64,000 nucleotides of DNA, from positions 1 through 64,000 of the forward strand of contig QZCP01000062.1 in the NCBI GenBank assembly GCA_003956705.1, read 5' to 3'. The translations under genes were made by a program, and so were the position numbers. Within the stretch, counting starts at the first letter, position 1, and every line of letters starts with the position of its first letter. A model generated the notes under the pieces. That model was given only the letters and a program-made list of their open reading frames with translations, made no database searches and was not told where the DNA came from. Positions 1 to 11,023 of the stretch are shown piece by piece. The DNA is from Brevipalpus yothersi (taxonomy: Eukaryota > Arthropoda > Arachnida > Trombidiformes > Tenuipalpidae).

Positions 1-28
1 GAGAGAGAGAGAGAGAGAGAGAGAGAAG

Positions 29-59
<31 letters not shown>

Positions 60-60
60 G
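1..60. repeat. (GA)n array at window edge
   Basis: GA dinucleotide with two small interruptions. It begins at base 1, so it may extend beyond the window. Confidence 0.9.
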
Positions 61-543
61 AGAGATGAGATGAGATGAAAAGTCATCATGATTCTCAACC
101 ATAGAGATTCCAGAAAAATATCTATGTAAGCACTTATCAGTTTTCTCTGAATGGCCAATATTTTATTCATAAGATTTTTTTCCCGAACTGAATAGAGAAT
201 GAAAGAAGATGTAAGGTGGATGCTTTAAAGATGATGATTATGTTCTTTACACACCAGTTTCTCTTCCCTCTAAGCGTCTACATATGAAAGCTTGTCTTAA
301 TGTTGAAACGCCTTTTAATCTATCTAATTAGTCGAATAAGACAAATTAAGACTTTTCATTAGTGAAAGGATGCTCATGAAGAGGATGAAGAGGAAGGGAG
401 AGAAAACGGAAAGTGGGAAAAAAGTTTTCATGGTTTATCAAGCAGCCAGAGAGAGATACAAGAGGCAAGCAATTTGAGTAGTTGCGAAACAATCCAAGTG
501 ATCAAGTGACTCTTCGTTAAGGAATATGAGTACTTCATGGACA

Positions 544-581
<38 letters not shown>

Positions 582-1193
582 ACGTAAAATAATGAAGAAT
601 ATATATTCTGTAGGAAAAGTCAATGAAATTCATTCATTCCCTTGATGATGTTCCCTAGAATTGCTCTCTTCAAACTCAATTCCTGGGACACAAAACTTGC
701 AAGAGAGAGAGAAAGCTTGATGAAGCTCTTCTTGCAGAGTTTCTCTCTCTTGGTGAGCCTCTTGACCATTGACTTGCATCGTTGACTATTTCAACCACTT
801 AATGTAGTGAAGTTATGCAAAAACTGCTTAATGCATGTTACCATGGAGGCTAGTGTAAGTGATTAGCAAAATGTCTCTCTCTTTCACTTTTCTAGTCAAT
901 TCACATGTGTGTGTATGTGTACAAAGAGCTGAAAAGTCTTTGAATGAGTAACTCCAGATTCACTTCTTTTTATCATGCAACTTCATTTCTCTCTCTCTCT
1001 CTCTCTCTCCTGGCCAAAGTATGTGAGAGTGTGTCCATTGTTTCCACACCAGAAAACACTTCACCTTAACCACCCAGCCTTGCCTCCTCCTTTCTATGGT
1101 CCGTTTCTTTATGATCAGTCTTTTGTTTCCTCTCAAATTGATCTCCATTATGGCCACAATGAATGAGAGAAAGAGAAAGTGTCATAAGAAGAG

Positions 1194-1240
<47 letters not shown>

Positions 1241-3955
1241 ATGTCCTCTCATTGTTCATCGATCTCTTCTTCCTATCTATCTATTTCTCTGGGAGAATGA
1301 TGAGAAAGAAGGAGATACTTCTCTCTGTACACTTAGGAAAGTTTCTTATGGTTTGGTTAATAGTCATCATTTGGTTAAATGATTGCCGTCAGTTAATAAT
1401 TTTCCTATAAAGAAGCGGAAGAAAGGTAGAAGAGAGAGACAGAGAGAGAAAGAAGTGGACACGATATGTATATTTTCAGACAGTGGAGAGGTTCCGGATA
1501 TTGACCATGAGAAACAGGTAAGAAGAAACGGAGATGAGGGATCATTATCATCATCTGGTCACCATTTTGGGATCAAGTGGACAGATATTCTCCCTCTCTC
1601 CTTGTCCCTCTGTATCTATGTATGAATTGCATGGCAAAGACAATCTAAATCTATTATGAGAAACATGCTGAGAATTGGATAATGAATTGATCACGATAAG
1701 GTAGAGAAAAAAGAAGTGGTCAAGTCCACTTACGCAAGATATGGGAAACGGAAATGATCATGGAGAAGTAGATATAACAGTGAATGGATCAGTAAGTAAA
1801 TTGGAATTATCGTAGAGACAATAAGAAATGATTGAATATTTACTCGAAGCAATTTCAAGTCAAACTGTGATGTAAGCTTATTGGTGGTATGTTTTTCTTA
1901 AAATAAAGTCGCATTTCCGTAAGTTATCCAAAGACTTTATAAGGTTTCTTGAGTATAATCAAATGGTTTAGCCTATAATAATAGGGAGTTTTCCATTCTC
2001 AAAGTGATCAGGAAAAAGTGAAATAGAAAGATAATACGAGAGACAAAAATATATCTTTTCCCTGTTTCAATCATTTTGTAAGCTGTATGGAATTCAAGTG
2101 TAAAAATTGATAGGCAAACGATAAGATTACAAAAAAAATGATCATTTATCGGCAATAATTTTTGTACTCAAAATATATTTCCATTCTTTTACCATTCGAT
2201 TTTGATCAACAATAAGACAAGAGAGAGAGAGAGAGCAAAAAGTTTGTCAAGCGTGCTAAGTTCCATTGCTATATACTCATCAATAACGGCTGGTATCATC
2301 ATCACCAAGCGAATCGAACTTTGGAGCTACATTTTCTCTCTCTCTCTTTTTCACATACACTCTATCTCTCTCATCATTATTGATTAAGAAAAATGAAACC
2401 GTTGCTCAATCAGCTATACACAAGATGATATGCCCAAATTTATACACAAACACACACAAAATCGAAACAATAAGCATGACCTCAACCGATCGGGAGCAGA
2501 AATAACGGTAAGACAGAATTTTAGATAACGTTTGTAATTCGTGAAGAGAAAATACGCTCGCTGTATGTTTGTGTCTCTCTTTCTCTTTCCCAAAATGAGA
2601 ATAATAATAATTTTAGCTTTACTATCATCATAAATATTGGCAATAGTTTAGTTCTTCATTTGGACAGCTCAAAGAGAATAAGCAAGAGAGAGTCTAGAGA
2701 CATTATATTAGAATAGTTGACCAACGATGCGTATGTACGAGAGGCCATCAGGAGGAGGAGGTGGTTGTGGGTTGTGGAATAAGGTAAAATTGTGGGAGTT
2801 TTAGGACTATGTTTAGCAAGGCGAAGAAGAAAAAGAGAGAGAGAGAATGAGATGCTGTTGTCGGTGATGATGCGAAAAGGAGAAAATGATGATGGAGCGA
2901 GAGAGAAGAATATTCGATCAGTGATCCGTTCAACATATGGACTGTGTAGACTCAACGTACTCAGAGGAGAAGAGAGAGTAAACATCAATATAAGTTCTAA
3001 TTATCGTGTGAATAATAAACGAAAAAAAATGAGACAGCGAGAAAGCTCTTGGAGAAACTGTCCTCACTCGAAATTTGTTTTCTAATTCTCTGGCTAACAT
3101 GAATGTGTTTCGTTTCTTTTTTTCAACTCAATTGAACAATCGAAGATATCCTTAAAATTTATGCAAATAAGATAAGAATCATTATCTTGACACTTTTCAA
3201 GAGAAACTCAATATATAAATCATCATCATTCCAGGTGCTCTGTTTATTCTTGAGCTCATTTGTTCAATCAAGTACGATTGAAGAGCTGAATCTCAATGAA
3301 TATTGGCTTATATAAAATTAAATAAAACTGTTGATTGAGATCACACACATACACACACAAAAGTCACTGCACCCAACATCCAGAAGCAGAAATGCAAATG
3401 AGAGAGGAAAAAACCCCGAATTAATTTATCCTGTAGCTATATCAGACGACAAAACTTGGAATGAGAAAAAAAACGAACATGGCCCAAAAAAGACGTTATC
3501 AACATAATGATTATTATTATTACTATAATGCTTTTGAATTTAGTCACCAAACCCAGTTGAAAATAGATCACCTCTAAGAATTGACGCTAACAAAATTGAG
3601 ACTATTCGTGTGCCTCTTTCTTTCTCTCATACACACATTTCGCGCGCTTAGCTTAAAGAGAGAGAAACAGAAAGAGAATGGATCACAATACGCTGTGCCC
3701 ATTTTGATCCATACACACAAAAAAGGGTATGTCACAGGATTTACATCCTTCTTCCGGAGCCTACTGGTGGCTTGAGAAGAGAATATGTCGTGTGTATGTG
3801 TGAGAGAGAGAGTGAGAAAGAGAAAGAAAGAGAAAAGAAGAAGATAAAAGGTGATGGAGCAATGTTGGACGGAATAACATGATGAAAATACGCCAGTCAA
3901 ACAGGCATCATGAACACACAATCATTAGGCGTTCTCTTCCATCTCTCTTTCTCTT

Positions 3956-3986
<31 letters not shown>

Positions 3987-4939
3987 TTACTGAACACACT
4001 TGGATAGCAACAAAGGTATAAAACAGGGTAAACAGAGAGTAATATCCGGACTTGATCCTCATTCTTCTCTTTTTCTCTCTTGTAGATGAGTGAAAAAAGA
4101 GTGGTGAGAGAGAGAGAGAGAGAGAGAGAGATAGATAGAATGCTTTAGATCACCTTCTTTTATCTTTTCAATTTTTCTTCCTATTTCCTTTTCTATCCAT
4201 CTCTTTCTATCTATCTATCTATCTCTCACATTCTCTGTGCACATATTACAATTATTGCTATTATAACAACTTTCCAGTCTACATCTCTCTCACTCCATCA
4301 CATCATGCTAACTTCCTTTATAATAAGTTCAGGTTGAACGGTATTTTTTTTCTTTCTCTGTCTCTCTTGCCATCTTTTCTATCTTATATCATCATCATCC
4401 TCATCCTCCCACATACACATGCCTCAAAAATCAACTCTTCAGCTGCAAGATGTCCTCTTTCTATCTTTTCTATCATCCACTTGTATTTTACCATGGAAAC
4501 TTGATAATATATTCTACAATTTGAATTGTTTTTGGTGTGTGTGCTATAAAACGGATAGTTTTATGAGCGAAGAGAAAAGAAGAGGAGGAGGAGATGGTTG
4601 AGGAGGAGGACGATGAAGAGGACAAACTGGATGTTGTGAAAAAAGGAGGAGGAAAAAAGAATCTCCTGGAAAAAATGTGATAGAGAAAAAATGAATTGTT
4701 GAAAGAATAGAAATAGAAAAAAGATGAAAAGAATCAAGAATCGTAAAAAGAATATCATTCGAAAAAAGGGAAAGAGAGAGAGAGAGAGCAAAGTATGAAA
4801 TATATAAAATCAAGTTGAAGAGGAAATGTTGAATAGAGTAAAAAAAGAGCGAAGGAAGACAACTTGTCGTTTATCAAGCAGTAGAAAGTGAAAAGTTCCA
4901 AGTGATAAAGGAATACAACAATGATAATGTTGATGATCT

Positions 4940-4997
<58 letters not shown>

Positions 4998-6981
4998 AAG
5001 GAAAGGAAAAGATGACGATGACAACGATCATGGCTGTGATGGCAGTGGAAGTAGGGTGGAATGAGAGCGAAGGTGGTAGCGTCAATTGAAGGCAAATGAA
5101 TCCGGTGAATACATCGACGATCATGATGATAATAAACTTAGTGATGAAAGAAAGAAAGAGAGAGAGAGAGAGAAAAATAAATAGTGTAGGAGGAGAGAAG
5201 AAGGCAAAAGAAGAGAGATAGGAGGAGGAGCACAGCTTTCAGATTGAGAATAAGAGTAACACACCAGCAAGGCAAATGTGTAAGTGTTATATGGAAGAAT
5301 CATTGTAAAAAGTTATCCTATCTTCTCCATATACACTTACATCTACTGTGGGAGGCAAGCAAGTGTACCTCTCACATTGAGAAATAATAAGTAGAGAAGA
5401 GAGAGAGAGAGAGAGAGAGAAAGAGAAGCTCTTAGTTTATATGAGAGATAGTTCATGAGGCATGTCTCATGGTCTTTTTTCTTATAGAAATAGCTTAGAG
5501 AGAGAGAGACTGAGTATGAGAGAGAGCGAAAGAACTTTTTCAGAACATGCTCGAGTTGATATTATACAAGAAATATAAGCCACAAAATGAGAAAGAGAGA
5601 GAGAGAGTCTCTTATTGCCCTTCATCCGCCTTCTTTCAAGTTTTTCTCTCTCTCTTCCTCTTGTATAGCTTCATCTGTACTTATTCTTGCTTACTATTTC
5701 TCATGCTCCTATCAGTCTTCTTCTCCTTCTTTTTCTTTCAACCTTACATGTACATCATCAATCCGTAGCTCCGCCTCTATTTCCCAGAATATTCTATTGA
5801 TTCAACTCCTTCTTCTTCTTATCTCCTCCCATTTTCATCTCTCTTCTTATCATTTTCTCCTCCTCATCATAAGAATCTTCTTACATCTCTTTTGCCAAAA
5901 AACTTTTCCTCCTCTCCAAACGATTTCCTATACTCTCATAAGTGAACACATTCTTTTTCTTGAGAATAAATGATAAGAATTCATTTGATAGTTGGAAGTG
6001 CATTCGAACTATTTCAAAGTTCATATTGAACTGGAAGAGAGATGAACTCATCGATGAATATGTAAACATCTGTTAGACTTGGATGGATATTGGCAATGTT
6101 TGACATTCTTTTCAATTCATCCATATCTCCATGGTAAGAACAAAAAAAGGTAGAGGAAGAGAGAGAGAGAGAGAAAGAGAGAGAACAGTGAGTGATAAAT
6201 TTTCTTCTCTATTTCTCTTCTCACCAATTAATCTGACATATCAATTGGAACATCAACCTGATGAGAGCAAGAATATCCTGATGCTATTGAATACTCAAAT
6301 GTGAAAGTTTAGATTGTGTGTCCAGTTGAAAGGAAATATCACTACTGATACCGTTAACTTTTTTTTTGTTCTAGCTTATCAACTCAGGAAAACTGTTCTG
6401 ATAGCCCAAAAATATTTGAAACAACGATTGTTGTTTACATGGATAGAGGAACACAGTATTGTATATGTATACATATTTTGCATGATACTGGAATGATTGG
6501 ACAGAAAAAATAGCTTTTCACCAATGAATTTACATGGAAACACTCGAGCTTGATCGGATAAAATAAATGCGGAAATCATGATAGAGAGGCAGAAAAAAAT
6601 AATATCCGGAATATTGAGTGCTAGTTTTCTTTGGCTACTATCTTTTTTCCTACTCTCTTCACTCTATCAACTATTGATTTAAATTTCATTGGAAACAGGT
6701 TACGGGATGATAGATTGATAAAGGAAAAGAGTGGGGAGAGAGATTGGAATTTATCATGATAAATTCCATTGAAAAATTCCCCTTACTTTGTTTTTATCAT
6801 TATCTAAGCCAATGTAAGCGTTGACAGATATACACGAGAAAAAATTACTTGGCCAACTGTGGCTATCTATGTTTGCATTTACTATTTCGTTTGCTTAATC
6901 TCATGAGTTTATCTCATTTCGTGTGTAGATATTTTGTCAGTGAATAAAATCAATAAAATAAAATATCATTGATTAGCTTAC
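1..6981 (-). other. pros: prospero intron 4 (partial): repeat-rich non-coding DNA
   Basis: Begins at the GTAAGC donor (6981) and runs to the window edge, so the intron is at least 6.98 kb if no exon was missed. I searched by eye on the minus strand for the remaining homeo-Prospero sequence (EFYYIQMEKYARQ, WKK, FKSPNF) and found none. Contents: GA/CT arrays at 1-60, 547-580, 988-1010, 1200-1238, 3962-3984, 4105-4131, 4940-4991 and 5399-5420; a purine-skewed block at about 4560-5260 and a pyrimidine-skewed block at about 5590-5930. Open frames here are low-complexity translations. Confidence 0.7.
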
Positions 6982-7136
6982 CTGAAGTTTGAAAACCATT
7001 TAACCAATTGAGCAGTATTGTTCTTGTTGAATTTGATGTCCGGAAAGAAAGTCTTTAGAACATTGGAACTTGGATATCTTACATAGAAGAACATCAGCTT
7101 TGCCTTTCGAAGGTGCATCGGCGTCAGGGTGCTAGT
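6982..7136 (-). CDS. pros: prospero, exon 4 (first part of homeo-Prospero domain, residues 1534-1584)
   Basis: Short exon without its own start codon. It translates as TSTLTPM, then HLRKAKLMFFYVRYPSS, NVLKTFFPDIKFNKNNTAQL and VKWFSNF plus two bases of the next Arg codon. This is the start of the homeo-Prospero domain and is nearly identical to Drosophila Prospero and vertebrate Prox1 (RKAKLMFF, RYPSS, QLVKWFSNFR). It follows the AC end of the U12 intron (7137) in phase 0 and ends at TTCAG/GTAAGC in phase 2. The rest of the domain (normally EFYYIQMEKYARQ onward, to the C-terminus) must come from a further exon, which I did not find between 1 and 6975. It is the best-conserved stretch in the window. 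Confidence 0.97.
7132..7136 (-). promoter_or_regulatory. candidate U2-type 3' splice site overlapping exon 4
   Basis: CACACTAG/CACCC: this is the only AG on the transcript strand within at least 120 nt upstream of the conserved exon. It lies five bases beyond the U12 AC end. Joined to the phase-2 donor at 8657 it gives an in-frame Thr codon and continues TLTPMHLRKAK. The pyrimidine-rich TTATTCCTTAACTCC upstream could serve as its tract. Use of this site is inferred. Confidence 0.5.
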
Positions 7137-7155
7137 GTGCAAAGGAGTTAAGGAA
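7137..7155 (-). promoter_or_regulatory. U12 branch site and AC 3' splice site of the prospero twintron
   Basis: The minus strand has TTCCTTAAC (7155-7147), the exact U12 branch consensus, followed by CCTTTGCAC with the intron ending in AC at 7137. The branch adenosine is about 11 nt from the end, the short spacing typical of U12 introns. There is no usual long pyrimidine tract plus AG at this position. The exon starts ACT AGC ACC in the frame of the homeo-Prospero domain. Confidence 0.92.
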
Positions 7156-8246
7156 TAATATGGTTTTTCATGTTTCAGTCAGAATATTGGAAATGATATT
7201 CAGAATAGTTTTTTGAATAGTAAAAGAAAGAATGAAAGGGAAAGATGGGGAAAAAATGAGTCAAGAAATATTCAAGTGATCATATTCTTCAAATAGCTCA
7301 AATTAACATGATTAAGAAACTAATAATTGATCATTTGCATGCACTCAATCTCATATACCAATAAGGCGAACCTTGGAGGAAGAAAAAAGAATCTTAGAAA
7401 AAGGTGTGAAAGAAGGAAGTGCAACTTGGACTCCTTTCTTCTCCTTATTTAACAAAGGAATTGTATTCAAAAGGCCACAGGAAGACAAGTTCTTTGATGT
7501 ACAATTTTTTTTGTATTCCTTGTACCTTACTACTTCCACCTCTGTACCTCTGTACCTCTGTACCTCTCACTCTCTCTTTCTCTTAATCACAATAATCATT
7601 CAAGTGAGAGAAGAAGCTATGCAAATCCGGCTTCAAAATGAGCTTTTCAAACTCTAATCTCGGGCTTCCTTCCTCTCGTTTGATTTCGCTGGTCGGCTTT
7701 TTTTTCTCTCTCTCTCCTCATCTACTTGGTGTTGACTAACCACATACATATACACATGTACACATATACACTTTGATCGCTTCACTCACTTGCTAAATAT
7801 TTAAATTAAGGAAACCCCAAAAAAAGAATTCACTCAACTTAACTAAAAAATGGGGTAGCCAAGTAGTGGGTGGTAAGGTGTACATATGTGTGGGAAGTTT
7901 GGTGGTTAGTTCTCAAAGTGAGCTAGAGAAAGAGAGAGGTTGAAAAAAATTCAATGAAAGACTATTCCTATTTTCAAGTAGAAGACATAGACATTGTGGG
8001 TGATGGATAGATGAAGAAAGTAACGGTAAAACTTTATCCTTTTTCTACTACTTTTTTTCCCACTAAGAGAGAAAGATAAAAAGTTTGAATGCCACATGCA
8101 TACACAGGCACACACTTGCGTTTACTATTACTATTGGCTTGATTGTGTGGTTGTAGTAGTCATAAAATGAGATCTCATAAAAGGTGGCTTAAGGGCTGGT
8201 AAAGAAACCCTTTCATGAGACATGTAAATAAAATCGAATTGAAATT

Positions 8247-8297
<51 letters not shown>

Positions 8298-8650
8298 TCA
8301 TTGGATTGCTAGACTGAAGACTATTTCAAACAAGGAACACGATTGCTTGTCAATCATCGAAGCACGAAAGGAATTGTAACATAACGGAATTAAATTTAAA
8401 ATTAAATCACAAATTGGAAAGTGGAGAAGAAGAAAGATATTCAGTTTTTTTTCACGATACTAGGGAATAGTGAAGCGTAAAAAAATTGAAATTCAAGCTC
8501 AAGTATGTGTGTATACCCTACACTAGGCTTGGCCCACCACAATCTGCATACTAAGTACATATATCACTTGATGGAATACAGAAGTAAAAGAAAGAGAGTA
8601 GAAAAGAGTGAAAAAGAGAAAGAAAGAAAGAGAGAGAAAAAAGAAAATAA

Positions 8651-8657
8651 ATTTACG
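8651..8657 (-). promoter_or_regulatory. candidate U2-type 5' splice site (long isoform)
   Basis: TACCAAAC/GTAAATTT lies 74 nt downstream of the U12 donor, at the end of the open frame that runs past it. The bases after the Thr codon also form a TAA stop, so the frame must splice here or end. Phase 2 matches the candidate acceptor at 7132. It is followed on the transcript by about 70 nt of nearly pure pyrimidine. Confidence 0.7.
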
Positions 8658-8720
8658 TTTGGTAAGCATTTGCAGTATCAATTGGTTGTTGTTGTTGTTT
8701 TTGATACTGATTTGGTTTTG

Positions 8721-8730
8721 AAAAGGATAT
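8721..8730 (-). promoter_or_regulatory. U12-type 5' splice site of the prospero twintron
   Basis: The minus strand reads CTG/ATATCCTTTT, a perfect match to the minor-spliceosome AT-AC donor consensus ATATCCTT. It follows codon Leu1533 in phase 0. The same position holds the U12 donor in Drosophila prospero. If this intron is not removed the bases encode Ile-Ser-Phe. Confidence 0.93.
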
Positions 8731-10814
8731 CAGAGGCGCATTAGCATCAAACATTGGCGATTCATTGAAAGATGCTCTATCCATTCCATCGACACCATTT
8801 TCTGATCGACTAGAATTATGTTGACTACCACCATAATTGCGTAGAGATTCTGGTGATGCATCTCCACCGGTACCACCAGGACCACCGGTCATACCACGAT
8901 TGGCCTGTGCTAGCATGGCCAAATGATTAGCAGCTATAGCATTTTGTATGGCTGCCGCTGCGGCAGCATTCTGTTGATTTGCTTTATTTTCACGTTCACG
9001 TTGTGCTTTCTGTTGGGCTTGATGTTGTTCAATCAACTCTTCCGCATCACTCATATGATGTCCACCAACACCACCAACACCGCCACTGCCACCACTTGCC
9101 ACACCAGCAGCGGCAGCCACTGCGGCACGCTGACAAAATATTGATTCACGCAACAATCGTGCATGATCATATTGGAATGCTGGTCCAGAGAATAGATCAG
9201 CTGAATGAAGGCTCGGATTTGGAATTGCAATTGAAGTTGGTAATGATACCAATGGTGGTGGTGGTATTGTTGGACCACCGTGTCCACCACTGAGTGCAAA
9301 ATGATGTGATAAACTGGCCACAGGACCACCGGCACCAGTTGTGTGTCCAAGTGGTGTTCCTCCCGTTAATTCACTGATATCACCTCCTCGACCAATAAAA
9401 TTAGCTAACAATGGTTCCTGATTGAGAATTCGAGATACAGTACGAGGTGTAATTCGTGTATCAGTTACTTTGTGACGCTTTCGTTTTGGTGTCACAACCA
9501 GAGACATTGCTTCCGTTTGTTCACCAATAGGATCTGGTGTCGAATCACCATCCGAACGGCAACCAGTACTATCGTGTCCAGATTCAATGGATACATTACC
9601 AACTGATGAACGATCATTACGCAAATGATTTGGTGTCAATATTGGTGAACGAGTACGATTACTACTGCTTTGATTATCGGCAATATTTTGTGATGACACT
9701 AGATTGTGTGGTGAAGATCGTGATGTGTGTGATGATGAATGATGGACATGATGAGTTGAATGAATATGATGAGATAAATGATGCTGTCCACCACCATTCG
9801 AATTGTTTGTGGTACTATTGGCTAGGCCACCAGATGATGATGATGTGGATACATTATCACGAACACCCGATAATCCAATAGTAGCGGAACCTGTATGATT
9901 GGGTGATAATATTGAAGATGAAGATGAGCAACGTGATGAAGATGATTTATGATTAATGGATAATGTTCCAATATCATCTCCTCCAACACCATCACCACCA
10001 CATCCAACAGCACCATTGCCACCACCACCTCCTCCATTAAGCCCCATACATACAGACGGTGGAGTGGTAGTAATAGTAGGCTGATTAGTATTGCCATTAT
10101 TATTACCAGAATCTCCGCCACCTCCTCCACTGCATCTTGATACACCATTAATCTGATTATTACTGTTATTATTATTAGTAGTAGACGGTGTGGCACCAAT
10201 GCTGGACGTACCGTTATTCGAACGTCCATTGAATACGGATGCAAATGAATTGAAATGCTGGGCCATTGATGCATGGATAAAGTTTGGTGTAAAGCCAACT
10301 GCCGCAGCGGCTGCTGCTGCGGCAGCCGCTGCCGCTGCCGCTTGTGGATTTATGGTGCCAGGCAGGGAGGATGAAGAGGAGGAAGATGAGGATGAGGCTG
10401 AGGAGGATGAGGAGGAGGATGGAGCCAGTGGATTGAAATTTGGTGGAAATAAAAGGTTCGATTTGAAAGGTACATGAGGATGGGGAGCAAAAAGATGATG
10501 ATGGGGATGGGGATGATGGGAATGAGGATGATGATATAGATTGGAACCGGAAGATGGTTTAAGGAAAGAAGGTTCAAGAGTACCTGATGATACGGGAAGC
10601 TGAGTGGGATGGTGAATTGCTAATGGCCCAACAAAAGATGGGCTTGAACGTATTGTATGACTATGACTATTATTTGGCATGCTTTTGCTACTAGTACTAC
10701 TAGTGGTGCTAATTTTGGAATTATCTGGTGACGATTGAATGTGGGAAGGATTATGATTGGATTGATTACGATGGTAATGATGATTGGAGGAGTGGGATTG
10801 ATTGGAAGATGGTA
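8731..10814 (-). CDS. pros: prospero, exon 3 (residues 839-1533; short-form end)
   Basis: Starts after the acceptor CATCCAG/TACC, completing a Val codon split with exon 2. It carries His/Pro-rich and Ser-run segments and a poly-Ala run of about 15 (about 997-1011). Then come two strongly diagnostic arthropod Prospero blocks: TEAMSLVVTPKRKRHKVTD followed by TRITPRTVSRIL (1272-1302), and VSLPTSIAIPNPSLH (1361-1375). It ends at FDANAPL, directly before the U12 donor ATATCCTTT, in phase 0. In Drosophila the matching place reads APT then ISF, where ISF is encoded by the same U12 donor bases. An alternative, longer version continues to 8657 (adds about 24 residues, Gln-rich) and uses a U2-type donor in phase 2. 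Without any splicing the frame stops at 8656-8654. Confidence 0.96.
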
Positions 10815-11023
10815 CTGGATGTGGAAGGACAACATCCGGGATTAAGAGGAGGAAAGTGAAAGAGAGAGAGAACGAAAGACATGATAAAGAAGACGTACAG
10901 TGGACAAACTTTTCAAGTGGACATTACATTCGGAAATGAATTGAACGAATGAATTTCCAAAAAAGAAAGAATAGGAACCAAAAAAAATTTTTCAACAATA
11001 AATCAAATTAAAATTAAACATAC
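10815..11023 (-). other. pros: prospero intron 2
   Basis: 209-nt phase-1 intron with GTATGT donor (11023) and CCAG acceptor (10815). It contains a pyrimidine-rich tract near the acceptor (CTCTCTCTTTCACTTTCC on the transcript). It is needed to join two open frames that both match Prospero. Confidence 0.85.

Larger units (their letters stand above)
7137..8730 (-). other. pros: prospero intron 3 (AT-AC U12 intron, twintron position)
   Basis: 1,594-nt intron inside the coding sequence just upstream of the homeo-Prospero domain. Besides the splice signals it holds a (GA)n array at 8251-8292 on the plus strand, a purine block at 8580-8650, a short tandem repeat of TGTACCTC at about 7538-7568, and otherwise unremarkable AT-rich DNA. 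No additional exon was recognised in it. Confidence 0.88.
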
